Assembly (NCBI RefSeq): GCF_005491205.1
Contig: NZ_CP028036.1
Coordinates: 62,001 to 126,000 of the forward strand
DNA from: Nissabacter sp. SGAir0207
Lineage (GTDB): Bacteria > Pseudomonadota > Gammaproteobacteria > Enterobacterales > Enterobacteriaceae
Direction of reading: 5' to 3'
DNA: 64,000 bases
Positions 46,178 to 55,080 of this stretch are shown here, piece after piece; within the stretch, counting starts at the first letter, position 1; each line of letters begins with the position of its first letter. The notes below the pieces were generated by a model. That model ran no database searches. It had not been told where the DNA came from and worked only from the letters and a program-made list of their open reading frames with translations. Position numbers and translations under genes: made by a program.

Positions 46178-46510
46178 ATGGATTTAAAAACAGCAGCAAA
46201 TGCGCTTCGGGAGCTGGGGCACCCGACCCGTCTTAGCGTATACCGGGAGCTGGTGAGAGCGGGTCATGACGGCCTGCCAGTCGGTGTTCTGCAGAAGCGC
46301 CTCGGTATTCCGCCCTCCACGCTCAGTCATCATATTTCGGCGCTGATGTCCGCGGGCCTGATCAGCCAGGAACGGCAGAGCCGTACCTTGTTTTGCAGAC
46401 CTTGCTATACGCAGCTTGAACAACTGATGGCCTTTCTTACAGAGGAATGCTGCGCAGGCAGTAGCTGCAGCCTGTCACCCGCGACGACTCACAAAGAGAC
46501 CTCATTGTGA
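46178..46510 (+). CDS. arsR: ArsR repressor with C-terminal cysteine cluster
   Basis: 110 residues with an ArsR winged helix ([39 protein letters not shown]). Metal-site cysteines are at the C-terminus (Cys91, Cys92, Cys97) plus Cys73 and Cys76, like the Acidithiobacillus-type ArsR rather than the E. coli CVC type. It probably responds to trivalent arsenicals. A GTG start of arsH overlaps its stop (GTGA). RBS AAGGAGGG upstream is strong. Confidence 0.88.
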   Translation: MDLKTAANALRELGHPTRLSVYRELVRAGHDGLPVGVLQKRLGIPPSTLSHHISALMSAGLISQERQSRTLFCRPCYTQLEQLMAFLTEECCAGSSCSLSPATTHKETSL

Positions 46511-47229
46511 ATAACATGAACGATACCCTGAAAAATGTTGATACTTCACTCCTGGACGTGCCGCTGACGGAAGATAAGCTGAGGGCTGCAGAAGTGGCGC
46601 ACCCGCCCCGCATTCTGATGCTCTACGGCTCGCTGCGGGAACGATCTTATAGCCGGCTGACGACGGAAGAAGCCGCCCGGCTGCTGACGGCAATGGGTGC
46701 AGAGGTCAAAATTTTTAATCCGTCCGGTCTGCCGCTGCCTGATGATGCCCCTGAAACGCATCCCAAAGTTGTGGAACTGCGCGAACTGGTTCTCTGGTCG
46801 GAAGGCATGGTATGGTGCTCCCCGGAGCGTCACGGCGCTATGACCGGCATCATGAAGGCGCAGATTGACTGGATACCGCTGACGTCAGGTGCGGTTCGCC
46901 CGTCGCAGGGAAAAACCCTGGCTGTCATGCAGGTCAGCGGCGGCTCGCAGTCTTTCAACGCAGTTAATCAGATGCGCATTCTGGGGCGCTGGATGCGTAT
47001 GATTACTATCCCGAATCAGTCATCCGTGGCAAAAGCCTGGGCTGAATTTGATGAAGATGGTCGCATGAAGCCTTCGCCTTACTACGATCGCATCGTGGAC
47101 GTAATGGAGGAGCTGATGAAGTTCACTCTGTTGACGCGCGGGCGCAGTGACTACCTGACCGATCGCTACAGCGAAAGGAAAGAAAGTACCGCGCAGCTCT
47201 CTGAGCGGGTTAATCAGCGCAGTATATGA
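46507..47229 (+). CDS. arsH: ArsH organoarsenical oxidase
   Basis: 240 residues from a GTG at 46507 that overlaps the arsR stop (GTGA). Core ArsH motifs are visible: [28 protein letters not shown] (FMN-binding), the [23 protein letters not shown] region and [16 protein letters not shown]. ArsH is an NADPH-FMN enzyme that oxidises trivalent methyl- and aryl-arsenicals to less toxic pentavalent forms. It forms an operon with arsR and is closed by a strong terminator. Confidence 0.93.
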   Translation: MNNMNDTLKNVDTSLLDVPLTEDKLRAAEVAHPPRILMLYGSLRERSYSRLTTEEAARLLTAMGAEVKIFNPSGLPLPDDAPETHPKVVELRELVLWSEGMVWCSPERHGAMTGIMKAQIDWIPLTSGAVRPSQGKTLAVMQVSGGSQSFNAVNQMRILGRWMRMITIPNQSSVAKAWAEFDEDGRMKPSPYYDRIVDVMEELMKFTLLTRGRSDYLTDRYSERKESTAQLSERVNQRSI

Positions 47230-47260
47230 AAAAAGCCGGCATCTGCCGGCTTCTGTTTTT
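47229..47260. terminator. Bidirectional rho-independent terminator
   Basis: AAGCCGGCA (47233-47241) and TGCCGGCTT (47244-47252) form a 9-bp stem with a 2-base loop, with an A run before and TTCTGTTTTT after. It separates arsH from the convergent arsC. Confidence 0.88.
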
Positions 47261-47295
47261 GCGTCTCCCTTCCTGCCGGCAGCACACTGAAAAAA

Positions 47296-47724
47296 TCAGT
47301 GGCTCATCCGGTTTCCGTGTTCATCAATGACTTTTTCGCCGTCCTCTTTCGTAAATGCTCCCTGCTGCGGGTCAGGCAGAATGTCCAGAACCGCTTCAGA
47401 CGGACGACAGAGTCTTGTGCCGAGCGGCGTCACAACCACGGGGCGGTTTATGAGGATAGGGTGAGCCAGCATCGCATTCAGCAGTTCATCATCGTTGAAC
47501 CGGTCTTCTGCCAGCCCCAGCTGCTCATACGGCTCTGTATTTTTGCGCAGCAGGGCGCGTGCGCTAATACCCATATCAGCTATCAGCTTTTTAAGCTCGT
47601 CGCGGGATGGTGGCATCTCCAGATACAAAATCACTGTTGGCTCCACGCCACTGTTACGGATAAGCGCCAGAGTATTACGGGACGTTCCGCAGGCCGGATT
47701 GTGATAAATAGTGATATCAGTCAT
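47296..47724 (-). CDS. arsC: Glutaredoxin-dependent arsenate reductase
   Basis: 142 residues from the ATG at 47724 (GGAG nine bases upstream), close to the usual 141. The catalytic Cys12 is in HNPACGTSRNT. The anion-binding arginines are present in the RKNTEPYEQL and LINRPVVVTPLGTRLCRP regions. It reduces arsenate to arsenite using glutathione/glutaredoxin for export by ArsB. It is the last gene of the leftward arsRBC operon. Confidence 0.94.
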   Translation of the reverse strand: MTDITIYHNPACGTSRNTLALIRNSGVEPTVILYLEMPPSRDELKKLIADMGISARALLRKNTEPYEQLGLAEDRFNDDELLNAMLAHPILINRPVVVTPLGTRLCRPSEAVLDILPDPQQGAFTKEDGEKVIDEHGNRMSH

Positions 47725-47767
47725 AAACGGTACTCCGTTAAGGAGCTGCACAGACGCAGCCCCGGGG

Positions 47768-49057
47768 TTAAGGTTGAAAAGACAGGCGCAGGGCCAGCGC
47801 CGCCAGCGTCACAAAAAGTACCGGCAGGGTCATCACAATGCCCACGCGGAAGTAGTAGCCCCAGCTGATGGTGATGTTTTTCTGAGCCAGCACGTGCAGC
47901 CACAGCAGTGTCGCCAGGCTGCCGATGGGTGTGATTTTCGGGCCGAGATCGCAGCCGATGATGTTGGCGTATACCATTGCCTCTTTCACCACACCCTGAG
48001 CCGTGCTGCCGTCAATCGAAAGCGCGCCAACCAGCACGGTAGGCATGTTGTTCATTACGGAAGAGAGTGCCGCAGTCAGGAAGCCGGTGCCAAGTGTGGC
48101 ACCCCAGACGCCGTGCTCAGCAAAACGGTTCAAAGCAGCAGAGAGGTAATCCGTCAGGCCGGCGTTACGCAGGCCATATACCACGAGGTACATGCCCAGC
48201 GAGAAAATGACTATCTGCCAGGGCGCGCCTTTCAGCACTTTGCGGGTGTCGATAACCTGTCCTTTTTGGGCAACCAGCCAGAGAACAAACGCCCCTACCG
48301 CTGCTACCAGGCTGACCGGTACTCCAAGGGGCTCAAGGCCGAAAAATCCGACCAGCAGCAGAAGTAAAACAAACCATCCGGCCCGAAAGGTGCGCATGTC
48401 GCGTATAGCTTCCGCTGGCGCTTTCAGCTTCGCCAGGTCATAGGTTGCCGGGATCTCTTTGCGGAAAAACAGATGCAGCATCACCAGCGTAGCCACCACG
48501 GAAGCAATATTCACCGGCACCATGACGGAAGCATACTCACTGAAGCCCAGCTTAAAGAAGTCCGCCGTGACGATGTTGACCAGGTTCGACACGATTAGCG
48601 GCAGGCTGGAAGTGTCAGCGATAAAGCCCGCTGCCATTACAAATGCCAGCGTGGCAGCCGGACTGAAGCCCAGCGCCAGGAGCATGGCAATAACGATTGG
48701 CGTCAGGATAAGCGCCGCGCCGTCATTGGCGAACAGCGATGCCACTGCCGCGCCCAGCAGAATAATATAGGTGAACAGCAGTCTTCCTCTGCCGCCTCCC
48801 CAGCGGGAAACATGGAGTGCTGCCCACTCAAAAAAGCCGGACTCATCTAACAGCAGGCTGATGATGATGACCGCAATAAACGTGGCCGTCGCATTCCAGA
48901 CAATCTGCCATACGGCAGGAATATCACCGATATGCACCACGCCGGTCATTAGCGCCAGAGCGCCCCCGATAACGGCACTCCAGCCAATACTCAGTCCTTT
49001 CGGCTGCCAGATAACCAGTACCAGCGTCAGAACAAAAATCGCACCCGCCAGAAACAT
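47768..49057 (-). CDS. arsB: Arsenite efflux permease
   Basis: 429 residues, identical in length to E. coli ArsB. Twelve membrane helices are expected. The opening [42 protein letters not shown] and [26 protein letters not shown] are characteristic. It exports arsenite and antimonite with proton antiport. It lies between arsR and arsC, 90 bp after arsR, in an E. coli-type arsRBC order. Confidence 0.95.
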   Translation of the reverse strand: MFLAGAIFVLTLVLVIWQPKGLSIGWSAVIGGALALMTGVVHIGDIPAVWQIVWNATATFIAVIIISLLLDESGFFEWAALHVSRWGGGRGRLLFTYIILLGAAVASLFANDGAALILTPIVIAMLLALGFSPAATLAFVMAAGFIADTSSLPLIVSNLVNIVTADFFKLGFSEYASVMVPVNIASVVATLVMLHLFFRKEIPATYDLAKLKAPAEAIRDMRTFRAGWFVLLLLLVGFFGLEPLGVPVSLVAAVGAFVLWLVAQKGQVIDTRKVLKGAPWQIVIFSLGMYLVVYGLRNAGLTDYLSAALNRFAEHGVWGATLGTGFLTAALSSVMNNMPTVLVGALSIDGSTAQGVVKEAMVYANIIGCDLGPKITPIGSLATLLWLHVLAQKNITISWGYYFRVGIVMTLPVLFVTLAALALRLSFQP

Positions 49058-49147
49058 ATACTCTCCTTTAATACTGCACCTGTCAGGCCTGGCGCAGAGA
49101 ACTTAAAAATATACATATGGGAAAACACATATGAATAGTTAAAAAAT

Positions 49148-49501
49148 TTAAATGCAGATTGGCTTGCCGTTGGTGGTTACATTGTCCCGCTCAGCCTGCT
49201 GGCTGAGCTGCAGGATGTCATCCCGCTGGCACAGATAAGCCTGTTCAATTACAGCTGCCGCCCAGACGGGCATATGAGGTGACAGTCGGTAATGAATCCA
49301 CTTGCCATCACGCCTGTCGATAAGCAGACCGGCGTCCCGGAGTAACGCAAGATGACGGGAAATTTTTGGCTGAGATTCTCTGAGAGTAGTTGTGAGTTCG
49401 CAGACGCAAAGTTCTCCCTTTTCCCGCAGCAACAGCACCAGACTGAGCCGTGTTTCGTCAGAAAGCGTTTTGAAAAGCTGTAGAGGATTAAGCTGAAGCA
49501 T
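49148..49501 (-). CDS. arsR: ArsR repressor of arsRBC, E. coli type
   Basis: 117 residues with the metal site ELCVCEL (Cys32, Cys34) in the recognition helix region, as in E. coli ArsR. The winged helix includes SQPKISRHLALLRDAGLLIDRRDGKWIHYRL. Arsenite binding releases it from the ars promoter. It is the second ArsR in the block and uses a different metal-site type from the one at 46.2 kb. An AT-rich operator-like region lies just upstream. Confidence 0.94.
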   Translation of the reverse strand: MLQLNPLQLFKTLSDETRLSLVLLLREKGELCVCELTTTLRESQPKISRHLALLRDAGLLIDRRDGKWIHYRLSPHMPVWAAAVIEQAYLCQRDDILQLSQQAERDNVTTNGKPICI

Positions 49502-49600
49502 TACAACTCCTGTTTAACAAACAGTGAGCAGTATCGCTAAGTAGGGGGTAGCGAGCAACTATACATTCGGTAAAACATATATTTTTGGTGGTTTTTTATC
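49502..49600. promoter_or_regulatory. arsRBC promoter/operator region
   Basis: Upstream of arsR an AT-rich patch (ACATTCGGTAAAACATATAT near 49563-49582) resembles the known E. coli ArsR site, which also joins CATTCG, TAA and CATATAT blocks. A related CATATG-GGAAAACA-CATATG motif lies between arsR and arsB (near 49115-49134). Hexamers of the promoter are not assigned. Confidence 0.6.
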
Positions 49601-49650
49601 TTGCAGGTCAGATATAGAGTACGTCGATAAATAAGTTGTAATCGATCAAG

Positions 49651-49716
49651 GTCCGCTCCTCGCTCATAGCGGACCTCCAGCTCAGTCAGCATGTCCGCTC
49701 TGTGCCAGAAGCGGAC
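49651..49716. repeat. Two-hairpin dispersed repeat, copy B (complete)
   Basis: Left hairpin GTCCGCT (49651-49657)/AGCGGAC (49668-49674); right hairpin GTCCGCT (49693-49699)/AGCGGAC (49710-49716), with 18 bp between them. It is the best-preserved copy in the window and sits between the divergent arsR leader and the convergent end of cadR. Confidence 0.75.
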
Positions 49717-49764
49717 GTTATCTTTTAATTAAAACGGCTCGTTACAGAGCCTGCTCTTAAAAAA

Positions 49765-50223
49765 TTAATGCGGATGGCTGCCGGCAAGATGGCCAGAAGA
49801 AATAACGGGAAGGACATCATCCGACTCATCTGCCTGCTCCAGTTCGCGCAAAATGCCACAGTCGCGCGTTGCACGGTTGGCGTTACAATGACTCTGCAGC
49901 TCGCACAACTGCGTTTCCAGCATATTAAGTTCACGAATACGGGCCTGTACATGAAGAAGGTGCTCGTTTATAAGGTCGTTAACCATACCGCAATCTGCAT
50001 CAGGCTGACTGCGTGCCTGCAGCAGCACCCGGATTTCTTCATGGGTCATATCCAGCGCCCGACAGCGGCGGATAAACATCAGTCTTTCCAGATGGGCACT
50101 GTCATAGTGACGGTAGTTATTTGCCTGGTCACGTAATGCTGCCTGCAGCAGCCCCTCACGCTCATAATAACGCACCGTCTCTACCGGACAGCCTGCCTGC
50201 CGGGCCAGTTCGCCAATTTTCAT
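49765..50223 (-). CDS. cadR: Cd(II)/Pb(II)-responsive MerR-family regulator
   Basis: 152 residues from the ATG at 50223 (AAGGAAAAAG upstream). The MerR helix-turn-helix is at about 1-45 (KIGELARQAGCPVETVRYYEREGLL). Metal-site cysteines are Cys78, Cys113 and Cys122, spaced as in CadR/PbrR, plus Cys12. The C-terminus is histidine-containing (SSGHLAGSHPH), as in CadR. It activates the divergent P-type ATPase gene by realigning an over-long promoter spacer. Confidence 0.92.
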   Translation of the reverse strand: MKIGELARQAGCPVETVRYYEREGLLQAALRDQANNYRHYDSAHLERLMFIRRCRALDMTHEEIRVLLQARSQPDADCGMVNDLINEHLLHVQARIRELNMLETQLCELQSHCNANRATRDCGILRELEQADESDDVLPVISSGHLAGSHPH

Positions 50224-50241
50224 AACTTTTTCCTTGTACAC

Positions 50242-50272
50242 TTGACCCTGTAGTTACTTCAGGGTCTTTAAT
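50242..50272 (+). promoter_or_regulatory. MerR-type promoter of the P-type ATPase
   Basis: TTGACC (50242-50247) and TTTAAT (50267-50272) are separated by 19 bp, the over-long spacing typical of MerR-activated promoters. Inside lies the dyad GACCCTG (50244-50250)/CAGGGTC (50260-50266) with 9 bp between the arms. This is a textbook CadR/PbrR operator. Confidence 0.9.
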
Positions 50273-50302
50273 GCCAGTATATGCTATGAACGAGATAAAA
50301 AC

Positions 50303-52933
50303 ATGAGTGACTGCTGTAGTAATAACAAGTGCGGTTCTGCCGCGTCCGGAGAGCGGACATCCGTCAGCTATACCTCTGCTGCCACGGCAGACGCCTCCGG
50401 AAAAACTTCGCAAAAAATGGCTGATGCCTCACCGGACTGTTGTAGTGCCGGAAGCTGCTGTTCATCGGAGAGTCTGAGTCAGCCTTCCGGGCCAGTGGCA
50501 GAACGCGACGGGAGCGATAGCGTTCAGACACGTCTGCGCATCGTGCAGATGGACTGCCCGACGGAAGAGACGTTGCTTCGTAAAAAACTCACAAAACTGT
50601 CTGACGTCAGTGAGCTTGAATTCAATCTGATGCAGAGGGTACTTACCGTGACCCACTCGCCGCAGGCACTGGAGCCGGTACTACAGGCGGTGCGCTCTCT
50701 GGGTTTTGACCCGGAACTGGCTGATAAAGTCACCCGGCCTGCCGGCATCAGTTGTTCAGGCAGCAAAGCGGAAAGCGCCTGCGGTTCCTGCTGCGCACCT
50801 GCGGCTGTCACTTCCGGTGAGCTGCAGGCACAGCAGTTGACCGCTGACGGAGTGCGTACCAGCATCCGCATCAGGCAGATGGACTGCCCGGTAGAAGAGG
50901 GCATGATCCGTAAAAAGCTGGACGGTATGTCGGCCGTTAAGGAGCTGGATTTTAACCTTATGCAGCGCGTTCTGACGGTCGTTCATGCACCGGGTAAGCT
51001 GGAGCCGGTTCTGGCCGCCATTCGTTCGCTGGGCTTTGAACCTGAGCTCTCTGACAGCAGCGGGCGGCACGCGGCTACTGAGGAAAAGAAAAATCCCTGG
51101 TGGCCGCTGGCACTGGCCGGCGTTGCGGCAGCGGCCGCCGAAGCTATGCACTGGACAGGCATGCCGGAATGGCTGGAAGCAGTTCTGGCCCTGGCCGCTG
51201 TTGGTGCCTGCGGCCTGTCTACCTACAAAAAGGGCTGGATCGCGCTGCGTAACGGCAATCTGAATATTAACGCCCTGATGAGCATTGCTGTAACCGGGGC
51301 GCTGGCGCTCGGGCAGTGGCCGGAAGCCGCCATGGTAATGGTGCTGTTCACGATCGCGGAACTGATTGAGGCGAAGTCTCTTGACCGCGCCCGCAATGCT
51401 ATTGGCTCCCTGATGACGCTGACGCCTGAAACAGCCACGATTCAGCAGCCGGACGGTTCCTGGACAGTGGCAGATGCCAGATCTGTACCCCTTGACAGCG
51501 TGGTCCGGGTAAAACCGGGTGAGCGTATCGCCCTTGACGGCAGGGTTGTCCGAGGCAGGACCAGCATCAACCAGGCACCCATTACCGGCGAAAGCCTGCC
51601 GATCGAAAAAGGAGAAGGCGATCCGGTTTTCGCCGGGACGGTTAACGGCTCCGGTGGTTTTGAATACCGGGTAACGGCTGCTGCCGGAAATACTACACTC
51701 GCACGCATCATTCATGCCGTGGAGGAGGCCCAGGGGGCAAAAGCCTCTTCGCAACGCTTTGTTGACCGCTTTGCACAGGTTTATACCCCCGTGGTGTTTG
51801 CAATCGCGGTTGCGGTTGCCATCCTCCCGCCACTGATGGCAGGTGAAAGCTGGCACGAGTGGGTTTATAAGGCGCTTGTCATGCTGGTTATCGCCTGCCC
51901 CTGCGCGCTCGTCATTTCCACGCCAGTAACTATCGTCAGCGGCCTGACGGCGGCAGCCCGCCGGGGGATCCTGATTAAAGGTGGCATTTATCTTGAAGAG
52001 GGCAGAAAACTGAAATGGCTGGCGCTCGACAAAACTGGCACGCTGACGCACGGTAAACCTGTACAAACGGATGTGATTATCTATACCTGGGTTGCCGAAG
52101 ATGAAGGCCGCAGACTGGCTGCGAGTCTGGCGGGTTACTCCGATCATCCGGTTTCGCAGGCCGTGACGGCAGCATTAGAGGGTTCGCAGCGTTATGACGT
52201 TGAGCGCTTTGAAGCTCTGCCGGGCCGCGGGGTGCGGGGTGTCATCAATGACAGAACCTACAGCCTCGGGAATCTGAGACTGGCTGAAGAAACGAGCAGC
52301 TGCCCGGAGACTGTCAGGGCGACGCTCAGGGAACTGGAGTCCGCTGGTAAAACGGTCATCCTGCTCTGTGACAGTCATCAGGTACTCGGGCTGTTTGCAG
52401 TGGCAGATACAGTCAAAGAAAGCAGTCGCGAAGCGGTGAGCCAGCTGCACGGTCTGGACGTCCGGACACTCATGCTGACCGGAGACAATTCGAGTACAGC
52501 GCAGGCCATTGCCGTTCAGGTCGGTATCGATGAAGCCCGGGGTAACCAGTTGCCTGAGGACAAACTGCGCGCCATTGAAACACTTACGGCTCAGGGTACC
52601 ACTGGCATGGTAGGCGACGGCATCAATGATGCGCCGGCGCTGGCTCGCGCCGATATCGGCTTTGCCATGGGCGCGATGGGCACCGATACCGCCATCGAAA
52701 CCGCTGATGTTGCCCTGATGGACGATGACTTACGTAAAATCCCTGCCTTTGTCCGGCTTTCAAAACAGACTTACAGCATTCTGGTACAGAACATCGTTAT
52801 GGCAATTGGCATCAAAGCAATATTTCTGGCCCTGACCATTGCCGGCATGGGAACCATGTGGATGGCTGTATTTGCCGATGTGGGTGCAAGTCTGCTTGTT
52901 GTGGCAAACGGCCTGCGCCTGTTGCGTAAATAG
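50303..52933 (+). CDS. Heavy-metal-exporting P1B-type ATPase (ZntA/CadA-like)
   Basis: 876 residues, longer than ZntA (732). The extra length is a cysteine-rich N-terminus and a duplicated metal-binding domain. Domain 1 (about 74-145) and domain 2 (about 190-262) each have MDCP(T/V)EE, that is, Cys is kept but the second Cys of GMDCxxC is Glu. The core has CPC in the membrane (about 531), the phosphorylated Asp in DKTGTLT (about 576), and GDGINDAPALA. It should export Cd, Pb and Zn. It is divergent to cadR and controlled by the MerR-type promoter between them. Confidence 0.93.
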   Translation: MSDCCSNNKCGSAASGERTSVSYTSAATADASGKTSQKMADASPDCCSAGSCCSSESLSQPSGPVAERDGSDSVQTRLRIVQMDCPTEETLLRKKLTKLSDVSELEFNLMQRVLTVTHSPQALEPVLQAVRSLGFDPELADKVTRPAGISCSGSKAESACGSCCAPAAVTSGELQAQQLTADGVRTSIRIRQMDCPVEEGMIRKKLDGMSAVKELDFNLMQRVLTVVHAPGKLEPVLAAIRSLGFEPELSDSSGRHAATEEKKNPWWPLALAGVAAAAAEAMHWTGMPEWLEAVLALAAVGACGLSTYKKGWIALRNGNLNINALMSIAVTGALALGQWPEAAMVMVLFTIAELIEAKSLDRARNAIGSLMTLTPETATIQQPDGSWTVADARSVPLDSVVRVKPGERIALDGRVVRGRTSINQAPITGESLPIEKGEGDPVFAGTVNGSGGFEYRVTAAAGNTTLARIIHAVEEAQGAKASSQRFVDRFAQVYTPVVFAIAVAVAILPPLMAGESWHEWVYKALVMLVIACPCALVISTPVTIVSGLTAAARRGILIKGGIYLEEGRKLKWLALDKTGTLTHGKPVQTDVIIYTWVAEDEGRRLAASLAGYSDHPVSQAVTAALEGSQRYDVERFEALPGRGVRGVINDRTYSLGNLRLAEETSSCPETVRATLRELESAGKTVILLCDSHQVLGLFAVADTVKESSREAVSQLHGLDVRTLMLTGDNSSTAQAIAVQVGIDEARGNQLPEDKLRAIETLTAQGTTGMVGDGINDAPALARADIGFAMGAMGTDTAIETADVALMDDDLRKIPAFVRLSKQTYSILVQNIVMAIGIKAIFLALTIAGMGTMWMAVFADVGASLLVVANGLRLLRK

Positions 52934-52971
52934 CTGGTTATTATGTTGCCCGCTGGCTAACGGCGGGCAAC

Positions 52972-53035
52972 GTCTGCTTTTCGCTCTAAGCGGACATGAG
53001 CCTGCAAGTCAGTACGCTTTGTGCCAGAAGCGAAC
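52972..53035. repeat. Two-hairpin dispersed repeat, copy C
   Basis: GTCTGCT (52972-52978) pairs with AAGCGGAC (52988-52995). The right hairpin GTACGCT (53012-53018)/AAGCGAAC (53028-53035) keeps the TTTGTGCCAGA loop but has base changes on both arms. It lies just after the P-type ATPase. Confidence 0.65.
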
Positions 53036-53220
53036 GTTGCATAATAATCGACACCTTCATGTTGTCCTCCATTTCCTCACTCAGGAACTTACGGATCATC
53101 GCTTATCAGGCGAGCGGCAGCAGAATCAGAGGGTCAAAGTCCTCCTTTCTACTACACATCAATCAGCGCACCCATGACGTTAGGGTGATCGCTGCCGGGC
53201 GACATTCACGCCCCGGCAGA

Positions 53221-53478
53221 TTAGTTTTCAAACAACAATTTTAAGACCGGCGACCCGATTAAAACGATCAGCATCAGGGCAACCGCCGTCCATATCGGAA
53301 GGGGAAAATATCGTTTCAGTGAAAAGCCAATCAGGGTGCTGCCAGCCAGCAACGAACTGCCATACAGAAACAGAAAACGCGGCGAGGTCAGCTCTGCCGT
53401 GCTGGGGAAGAGAAATGAAAATATCTGTCCCACAAACATGATGACCAGCGGTACTGCCCAGTAAAAAGTGAGTTGCAT
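53221..53478 (-). CDS. Small membrane protein, 85 residues
   Basis: The ATG at 53478 (MQLTFYWAVPLVIMF) with AGGAAG upstream is chosen over longer starts at 53547 and 53523. Two or three membrane helices are visible (WAVPLVIMFVGQIFSFLF, FLYGSSLLAGSTLIGF, WTAVALMLIVLIGSPVL). I do not recognise the family. It stands alone in the metal-resistance block. Confidence 0.6.
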   Translation of the reverse strand: MQLTFYWAVPLVIMFVGQIFSFLFPSTAELTSPRFLFLYGSSLLAGSTLIGFSLKRYFPLPIWTAVALMLIVLIGSPVLKLLFEN

Positions 53479-53547
53479 AGACGGCTTCCTGCCCTTTTCT
53501 TCAAGTATTAATTCAATCAGCATGACCTGCTTTCTGACGACTAGCAA

Positions 53548-53851
53548 ATGGTTACATTAGTGTTTTTTCCAGCTACTGCATGACGATTAATCAATATCCG
53601 CTTTTCGCTCATAGTGGACATCCATCCCAACAGTATTACCTGATTGCAAAGTAAAAAACCCCTCAGGGCGGATCAGATTCGCGGATGTCTTGCTCACACC
53701 TCTTAACTTCACTAGGGTTCCTTTAGCGGGTGTTATCAAGCCACTTACTGACTAGGGTAGACAGGATATATCTATCGGGGCAGGATCAGCCCATCACGTA
53801 TGTGCTGCGACAAGCCATACCGCATTGAGTAAACTTATCCAGGAGGCCATT
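53548..53851. other. Intergenic gap with repeat copy D
   Basis: 304 bp between divergent small genes. It holds a half copy of the dispersed repeat (53595-53621) and otherwise no recognised feature. CAGGAGG just before 53852 is the ribosome site of the next gene. Confidence 0.5.
53595..53621. repeat. Two-hairpin dispersed repeat, copy D (left half)
   Basis: TATCCGCTTTTCGCTC followed by ATAGTGGACAT corresponds to the left hairpin of the complete copies, with one mismatch in the right arm. The right hairpin is missing. Confidence 0.6.
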
Positions 53852-54208
53852 ATGCAAGAGGCACTGATGCTTGAAGACAGGCTTATTGAAGCAATGATTC
53901 GTTCAGATAATGATGCCCTCAATCATCTCATCGCAGATTCGTTGATATTCATCAATCATGTCGGGCAACAAGTCACTAAATCACAGGATTTGGAGATGCA
54001 TTCTTCCGGCCAGATTCATATTGACTCTGTTACGCGTGAATCGTTTGACGCCTGCGAGTACAGCGGCTGTCTGGTTGTGAATACATGTCTGTCAGTGACT
54101 GGTACCTACGCCGGTCAAAGTGCGAATGGCCGGTTCCATTACTTACGAACCTGGGCGAAGACGAGTAAAGGCTGGCAGGTTGTTGGTGTGAAAAGCTCCA
54201 TTGCTTGA
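53852..54208 (+). CDS. NTF2-like (DUF4440/SnoaL) protein
   Basis: 118 residues from the ATG at 53852 behind CAGGAGG. NTF2 pattern: an N-terminal helix (LMLEDRLIEAMIRSDNDALNHLIAD) followed by the conical beta sheet (LIFINHVGQQVTKSQDLEMH, YLRTWAKTSKGWQVVGVKSS). Such proteins are small-molecule-binding or isomerase-like; no catalytic residue can be named. It is a single gene. Confidence 0.8.
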   Translation: MQEALMLEDRLIEAMIRSDNDALNHLIADSLIFINHVGQQVTKSQDLEMHSSGQIHIDSVTRESFDACEYSGCLVVNTCLSVTGTYAGQSANGRFHYLRTWAKTSKGWQVVGVKSSIA

Positions 54209-54312
54209 AAAAAGACTTTTAATAGGCAGCGTCATCCTGATACGGGCTGGTAGATGGCGATGGTTGTCATCTCGTGCCCGGCGGCGTCAGGCATGACTTT
54301 GCCCTAAACGTT

Positions 54313-54377
54313 ATCCCGCCTATCGCTCCAGGCGGATCTGACTCCGCTCGCAGGTCCGCTTTGTGCCACAAGCGGAC
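54313..54377. repeat. Two-hairpin dispersed repeat, copy E
   Basis: The left hairpin is ATCCCGCC (54313-54320)/GGCGGAT (54331-54337), a compensated variant. The right hairpin is GTCCGCT (54354-54360)/AGCGGAC (54371-54377) with loop TTGTGCCACA. It lies 20 bp from the GNAT stop. Confidence 0.65.
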
Positions 54378-54397
54378 TGAGCTAACACCCTGCGGGG

Positions 54398-54838
54398 TTA
54401 ATAAACTTGGGGCAGATCAGTAAGGAGTTTTACAAAGCGCTTCCTTACTTCTTTGTATCCGTTATTTTCATAAAATTTGTGTGCTCTGGTTCTTCTTTCA
54501 CTGCTTGAAAGCTCAATCTGAGAACATTTTTTATCGAGGGCGATGTGCTCAGCGGCAATCAGGAGTTGCTGGCCTATTCCCGTCCCACGTGACGACTCAT
54601 CTATCACTAGCGCTGAAATTAATGCCCATAAGCTATTTTCATGAACAGGTGTAATAAAGTTGATAACAACGACCCCACAAACTTTCTTATCTAATTCAGC
54701 TACTAAAACACAATGCGTGCTTTGCGCCTCACTAACACGCTGTTCTAAGCTCTCAGTGTCTGTCTGATAACCCAACTGTAGAAAAAGCTTTTTTAGAGAG
54801 GGAATATCCTTTGATTCTGCCGCCCTTATTAACATCAT
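54398..54838 (-). CDS. GNAT-family N-acetyltransferase
   Basis: 146 residues from the ATG at 54838 (AAGGAA about nine bases upstream; an ATG at 54847 is too close to it). GNAT motifs: IRAAESKDIPSLKKLFLQLGY start, VIDESSRGTGIGQQLL acetyl-CoA loop and HKFYENNGYKEVRKRF end. Substrate unknown. Codon use is more AT-rich than in the neighbours, suggesting separate acquisition. Confidence 0.87.
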   Translation of the reverse strand: MMLIRAAESKDIPSLKKLFLQLGYQTDTESLEQRVSEAQSTHCVLVAELDKKVCGVVVINFITPVHENSLWALISALVIDESSRGTGIGQQLLIAAEHIALDKKCSQIELSSSERRTRAHKFYENNGYKEVRKRFVKLLTDLPQVY

Positions 54839-54971
54839 TGTGATCATTTCCTTGAGTAAGGTTCAACAAAAATATCCAGAATTTATTAATAAAATACTCT
54901 TATATTATAAGGGCGAAAATCAACTCAAATAGCCCTAGAAAAGAGGCTCGTCCATTTTACTATTTAAAGTG

Positions 54972-55035
54972 ATATCCGCTTTTCGCTTTAAGCGGACATC
55001 AGCCGATGAGTCAGCCCGCTCTGTACCAGAAGCAG
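54972..55035. repeat. Two-hairpin dispersed repeat, copy F
   Basis: Left hairpin ATATCCGCTTTTCGCT followed by TTAAGCGGACAT (54972-54999); right hairpin CCCGCTCTGTACCAGA followed by AGCAG (55015-55035), decayed. It lies close to the DUF4126 stop and marks the right edge of the repeat-rich block. Confidence 0.65.
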
Positions 55036-55080
55036 CCACTGACCCCTTCACCAAGATCATCCCCTGAAGAGGGAGTACGT

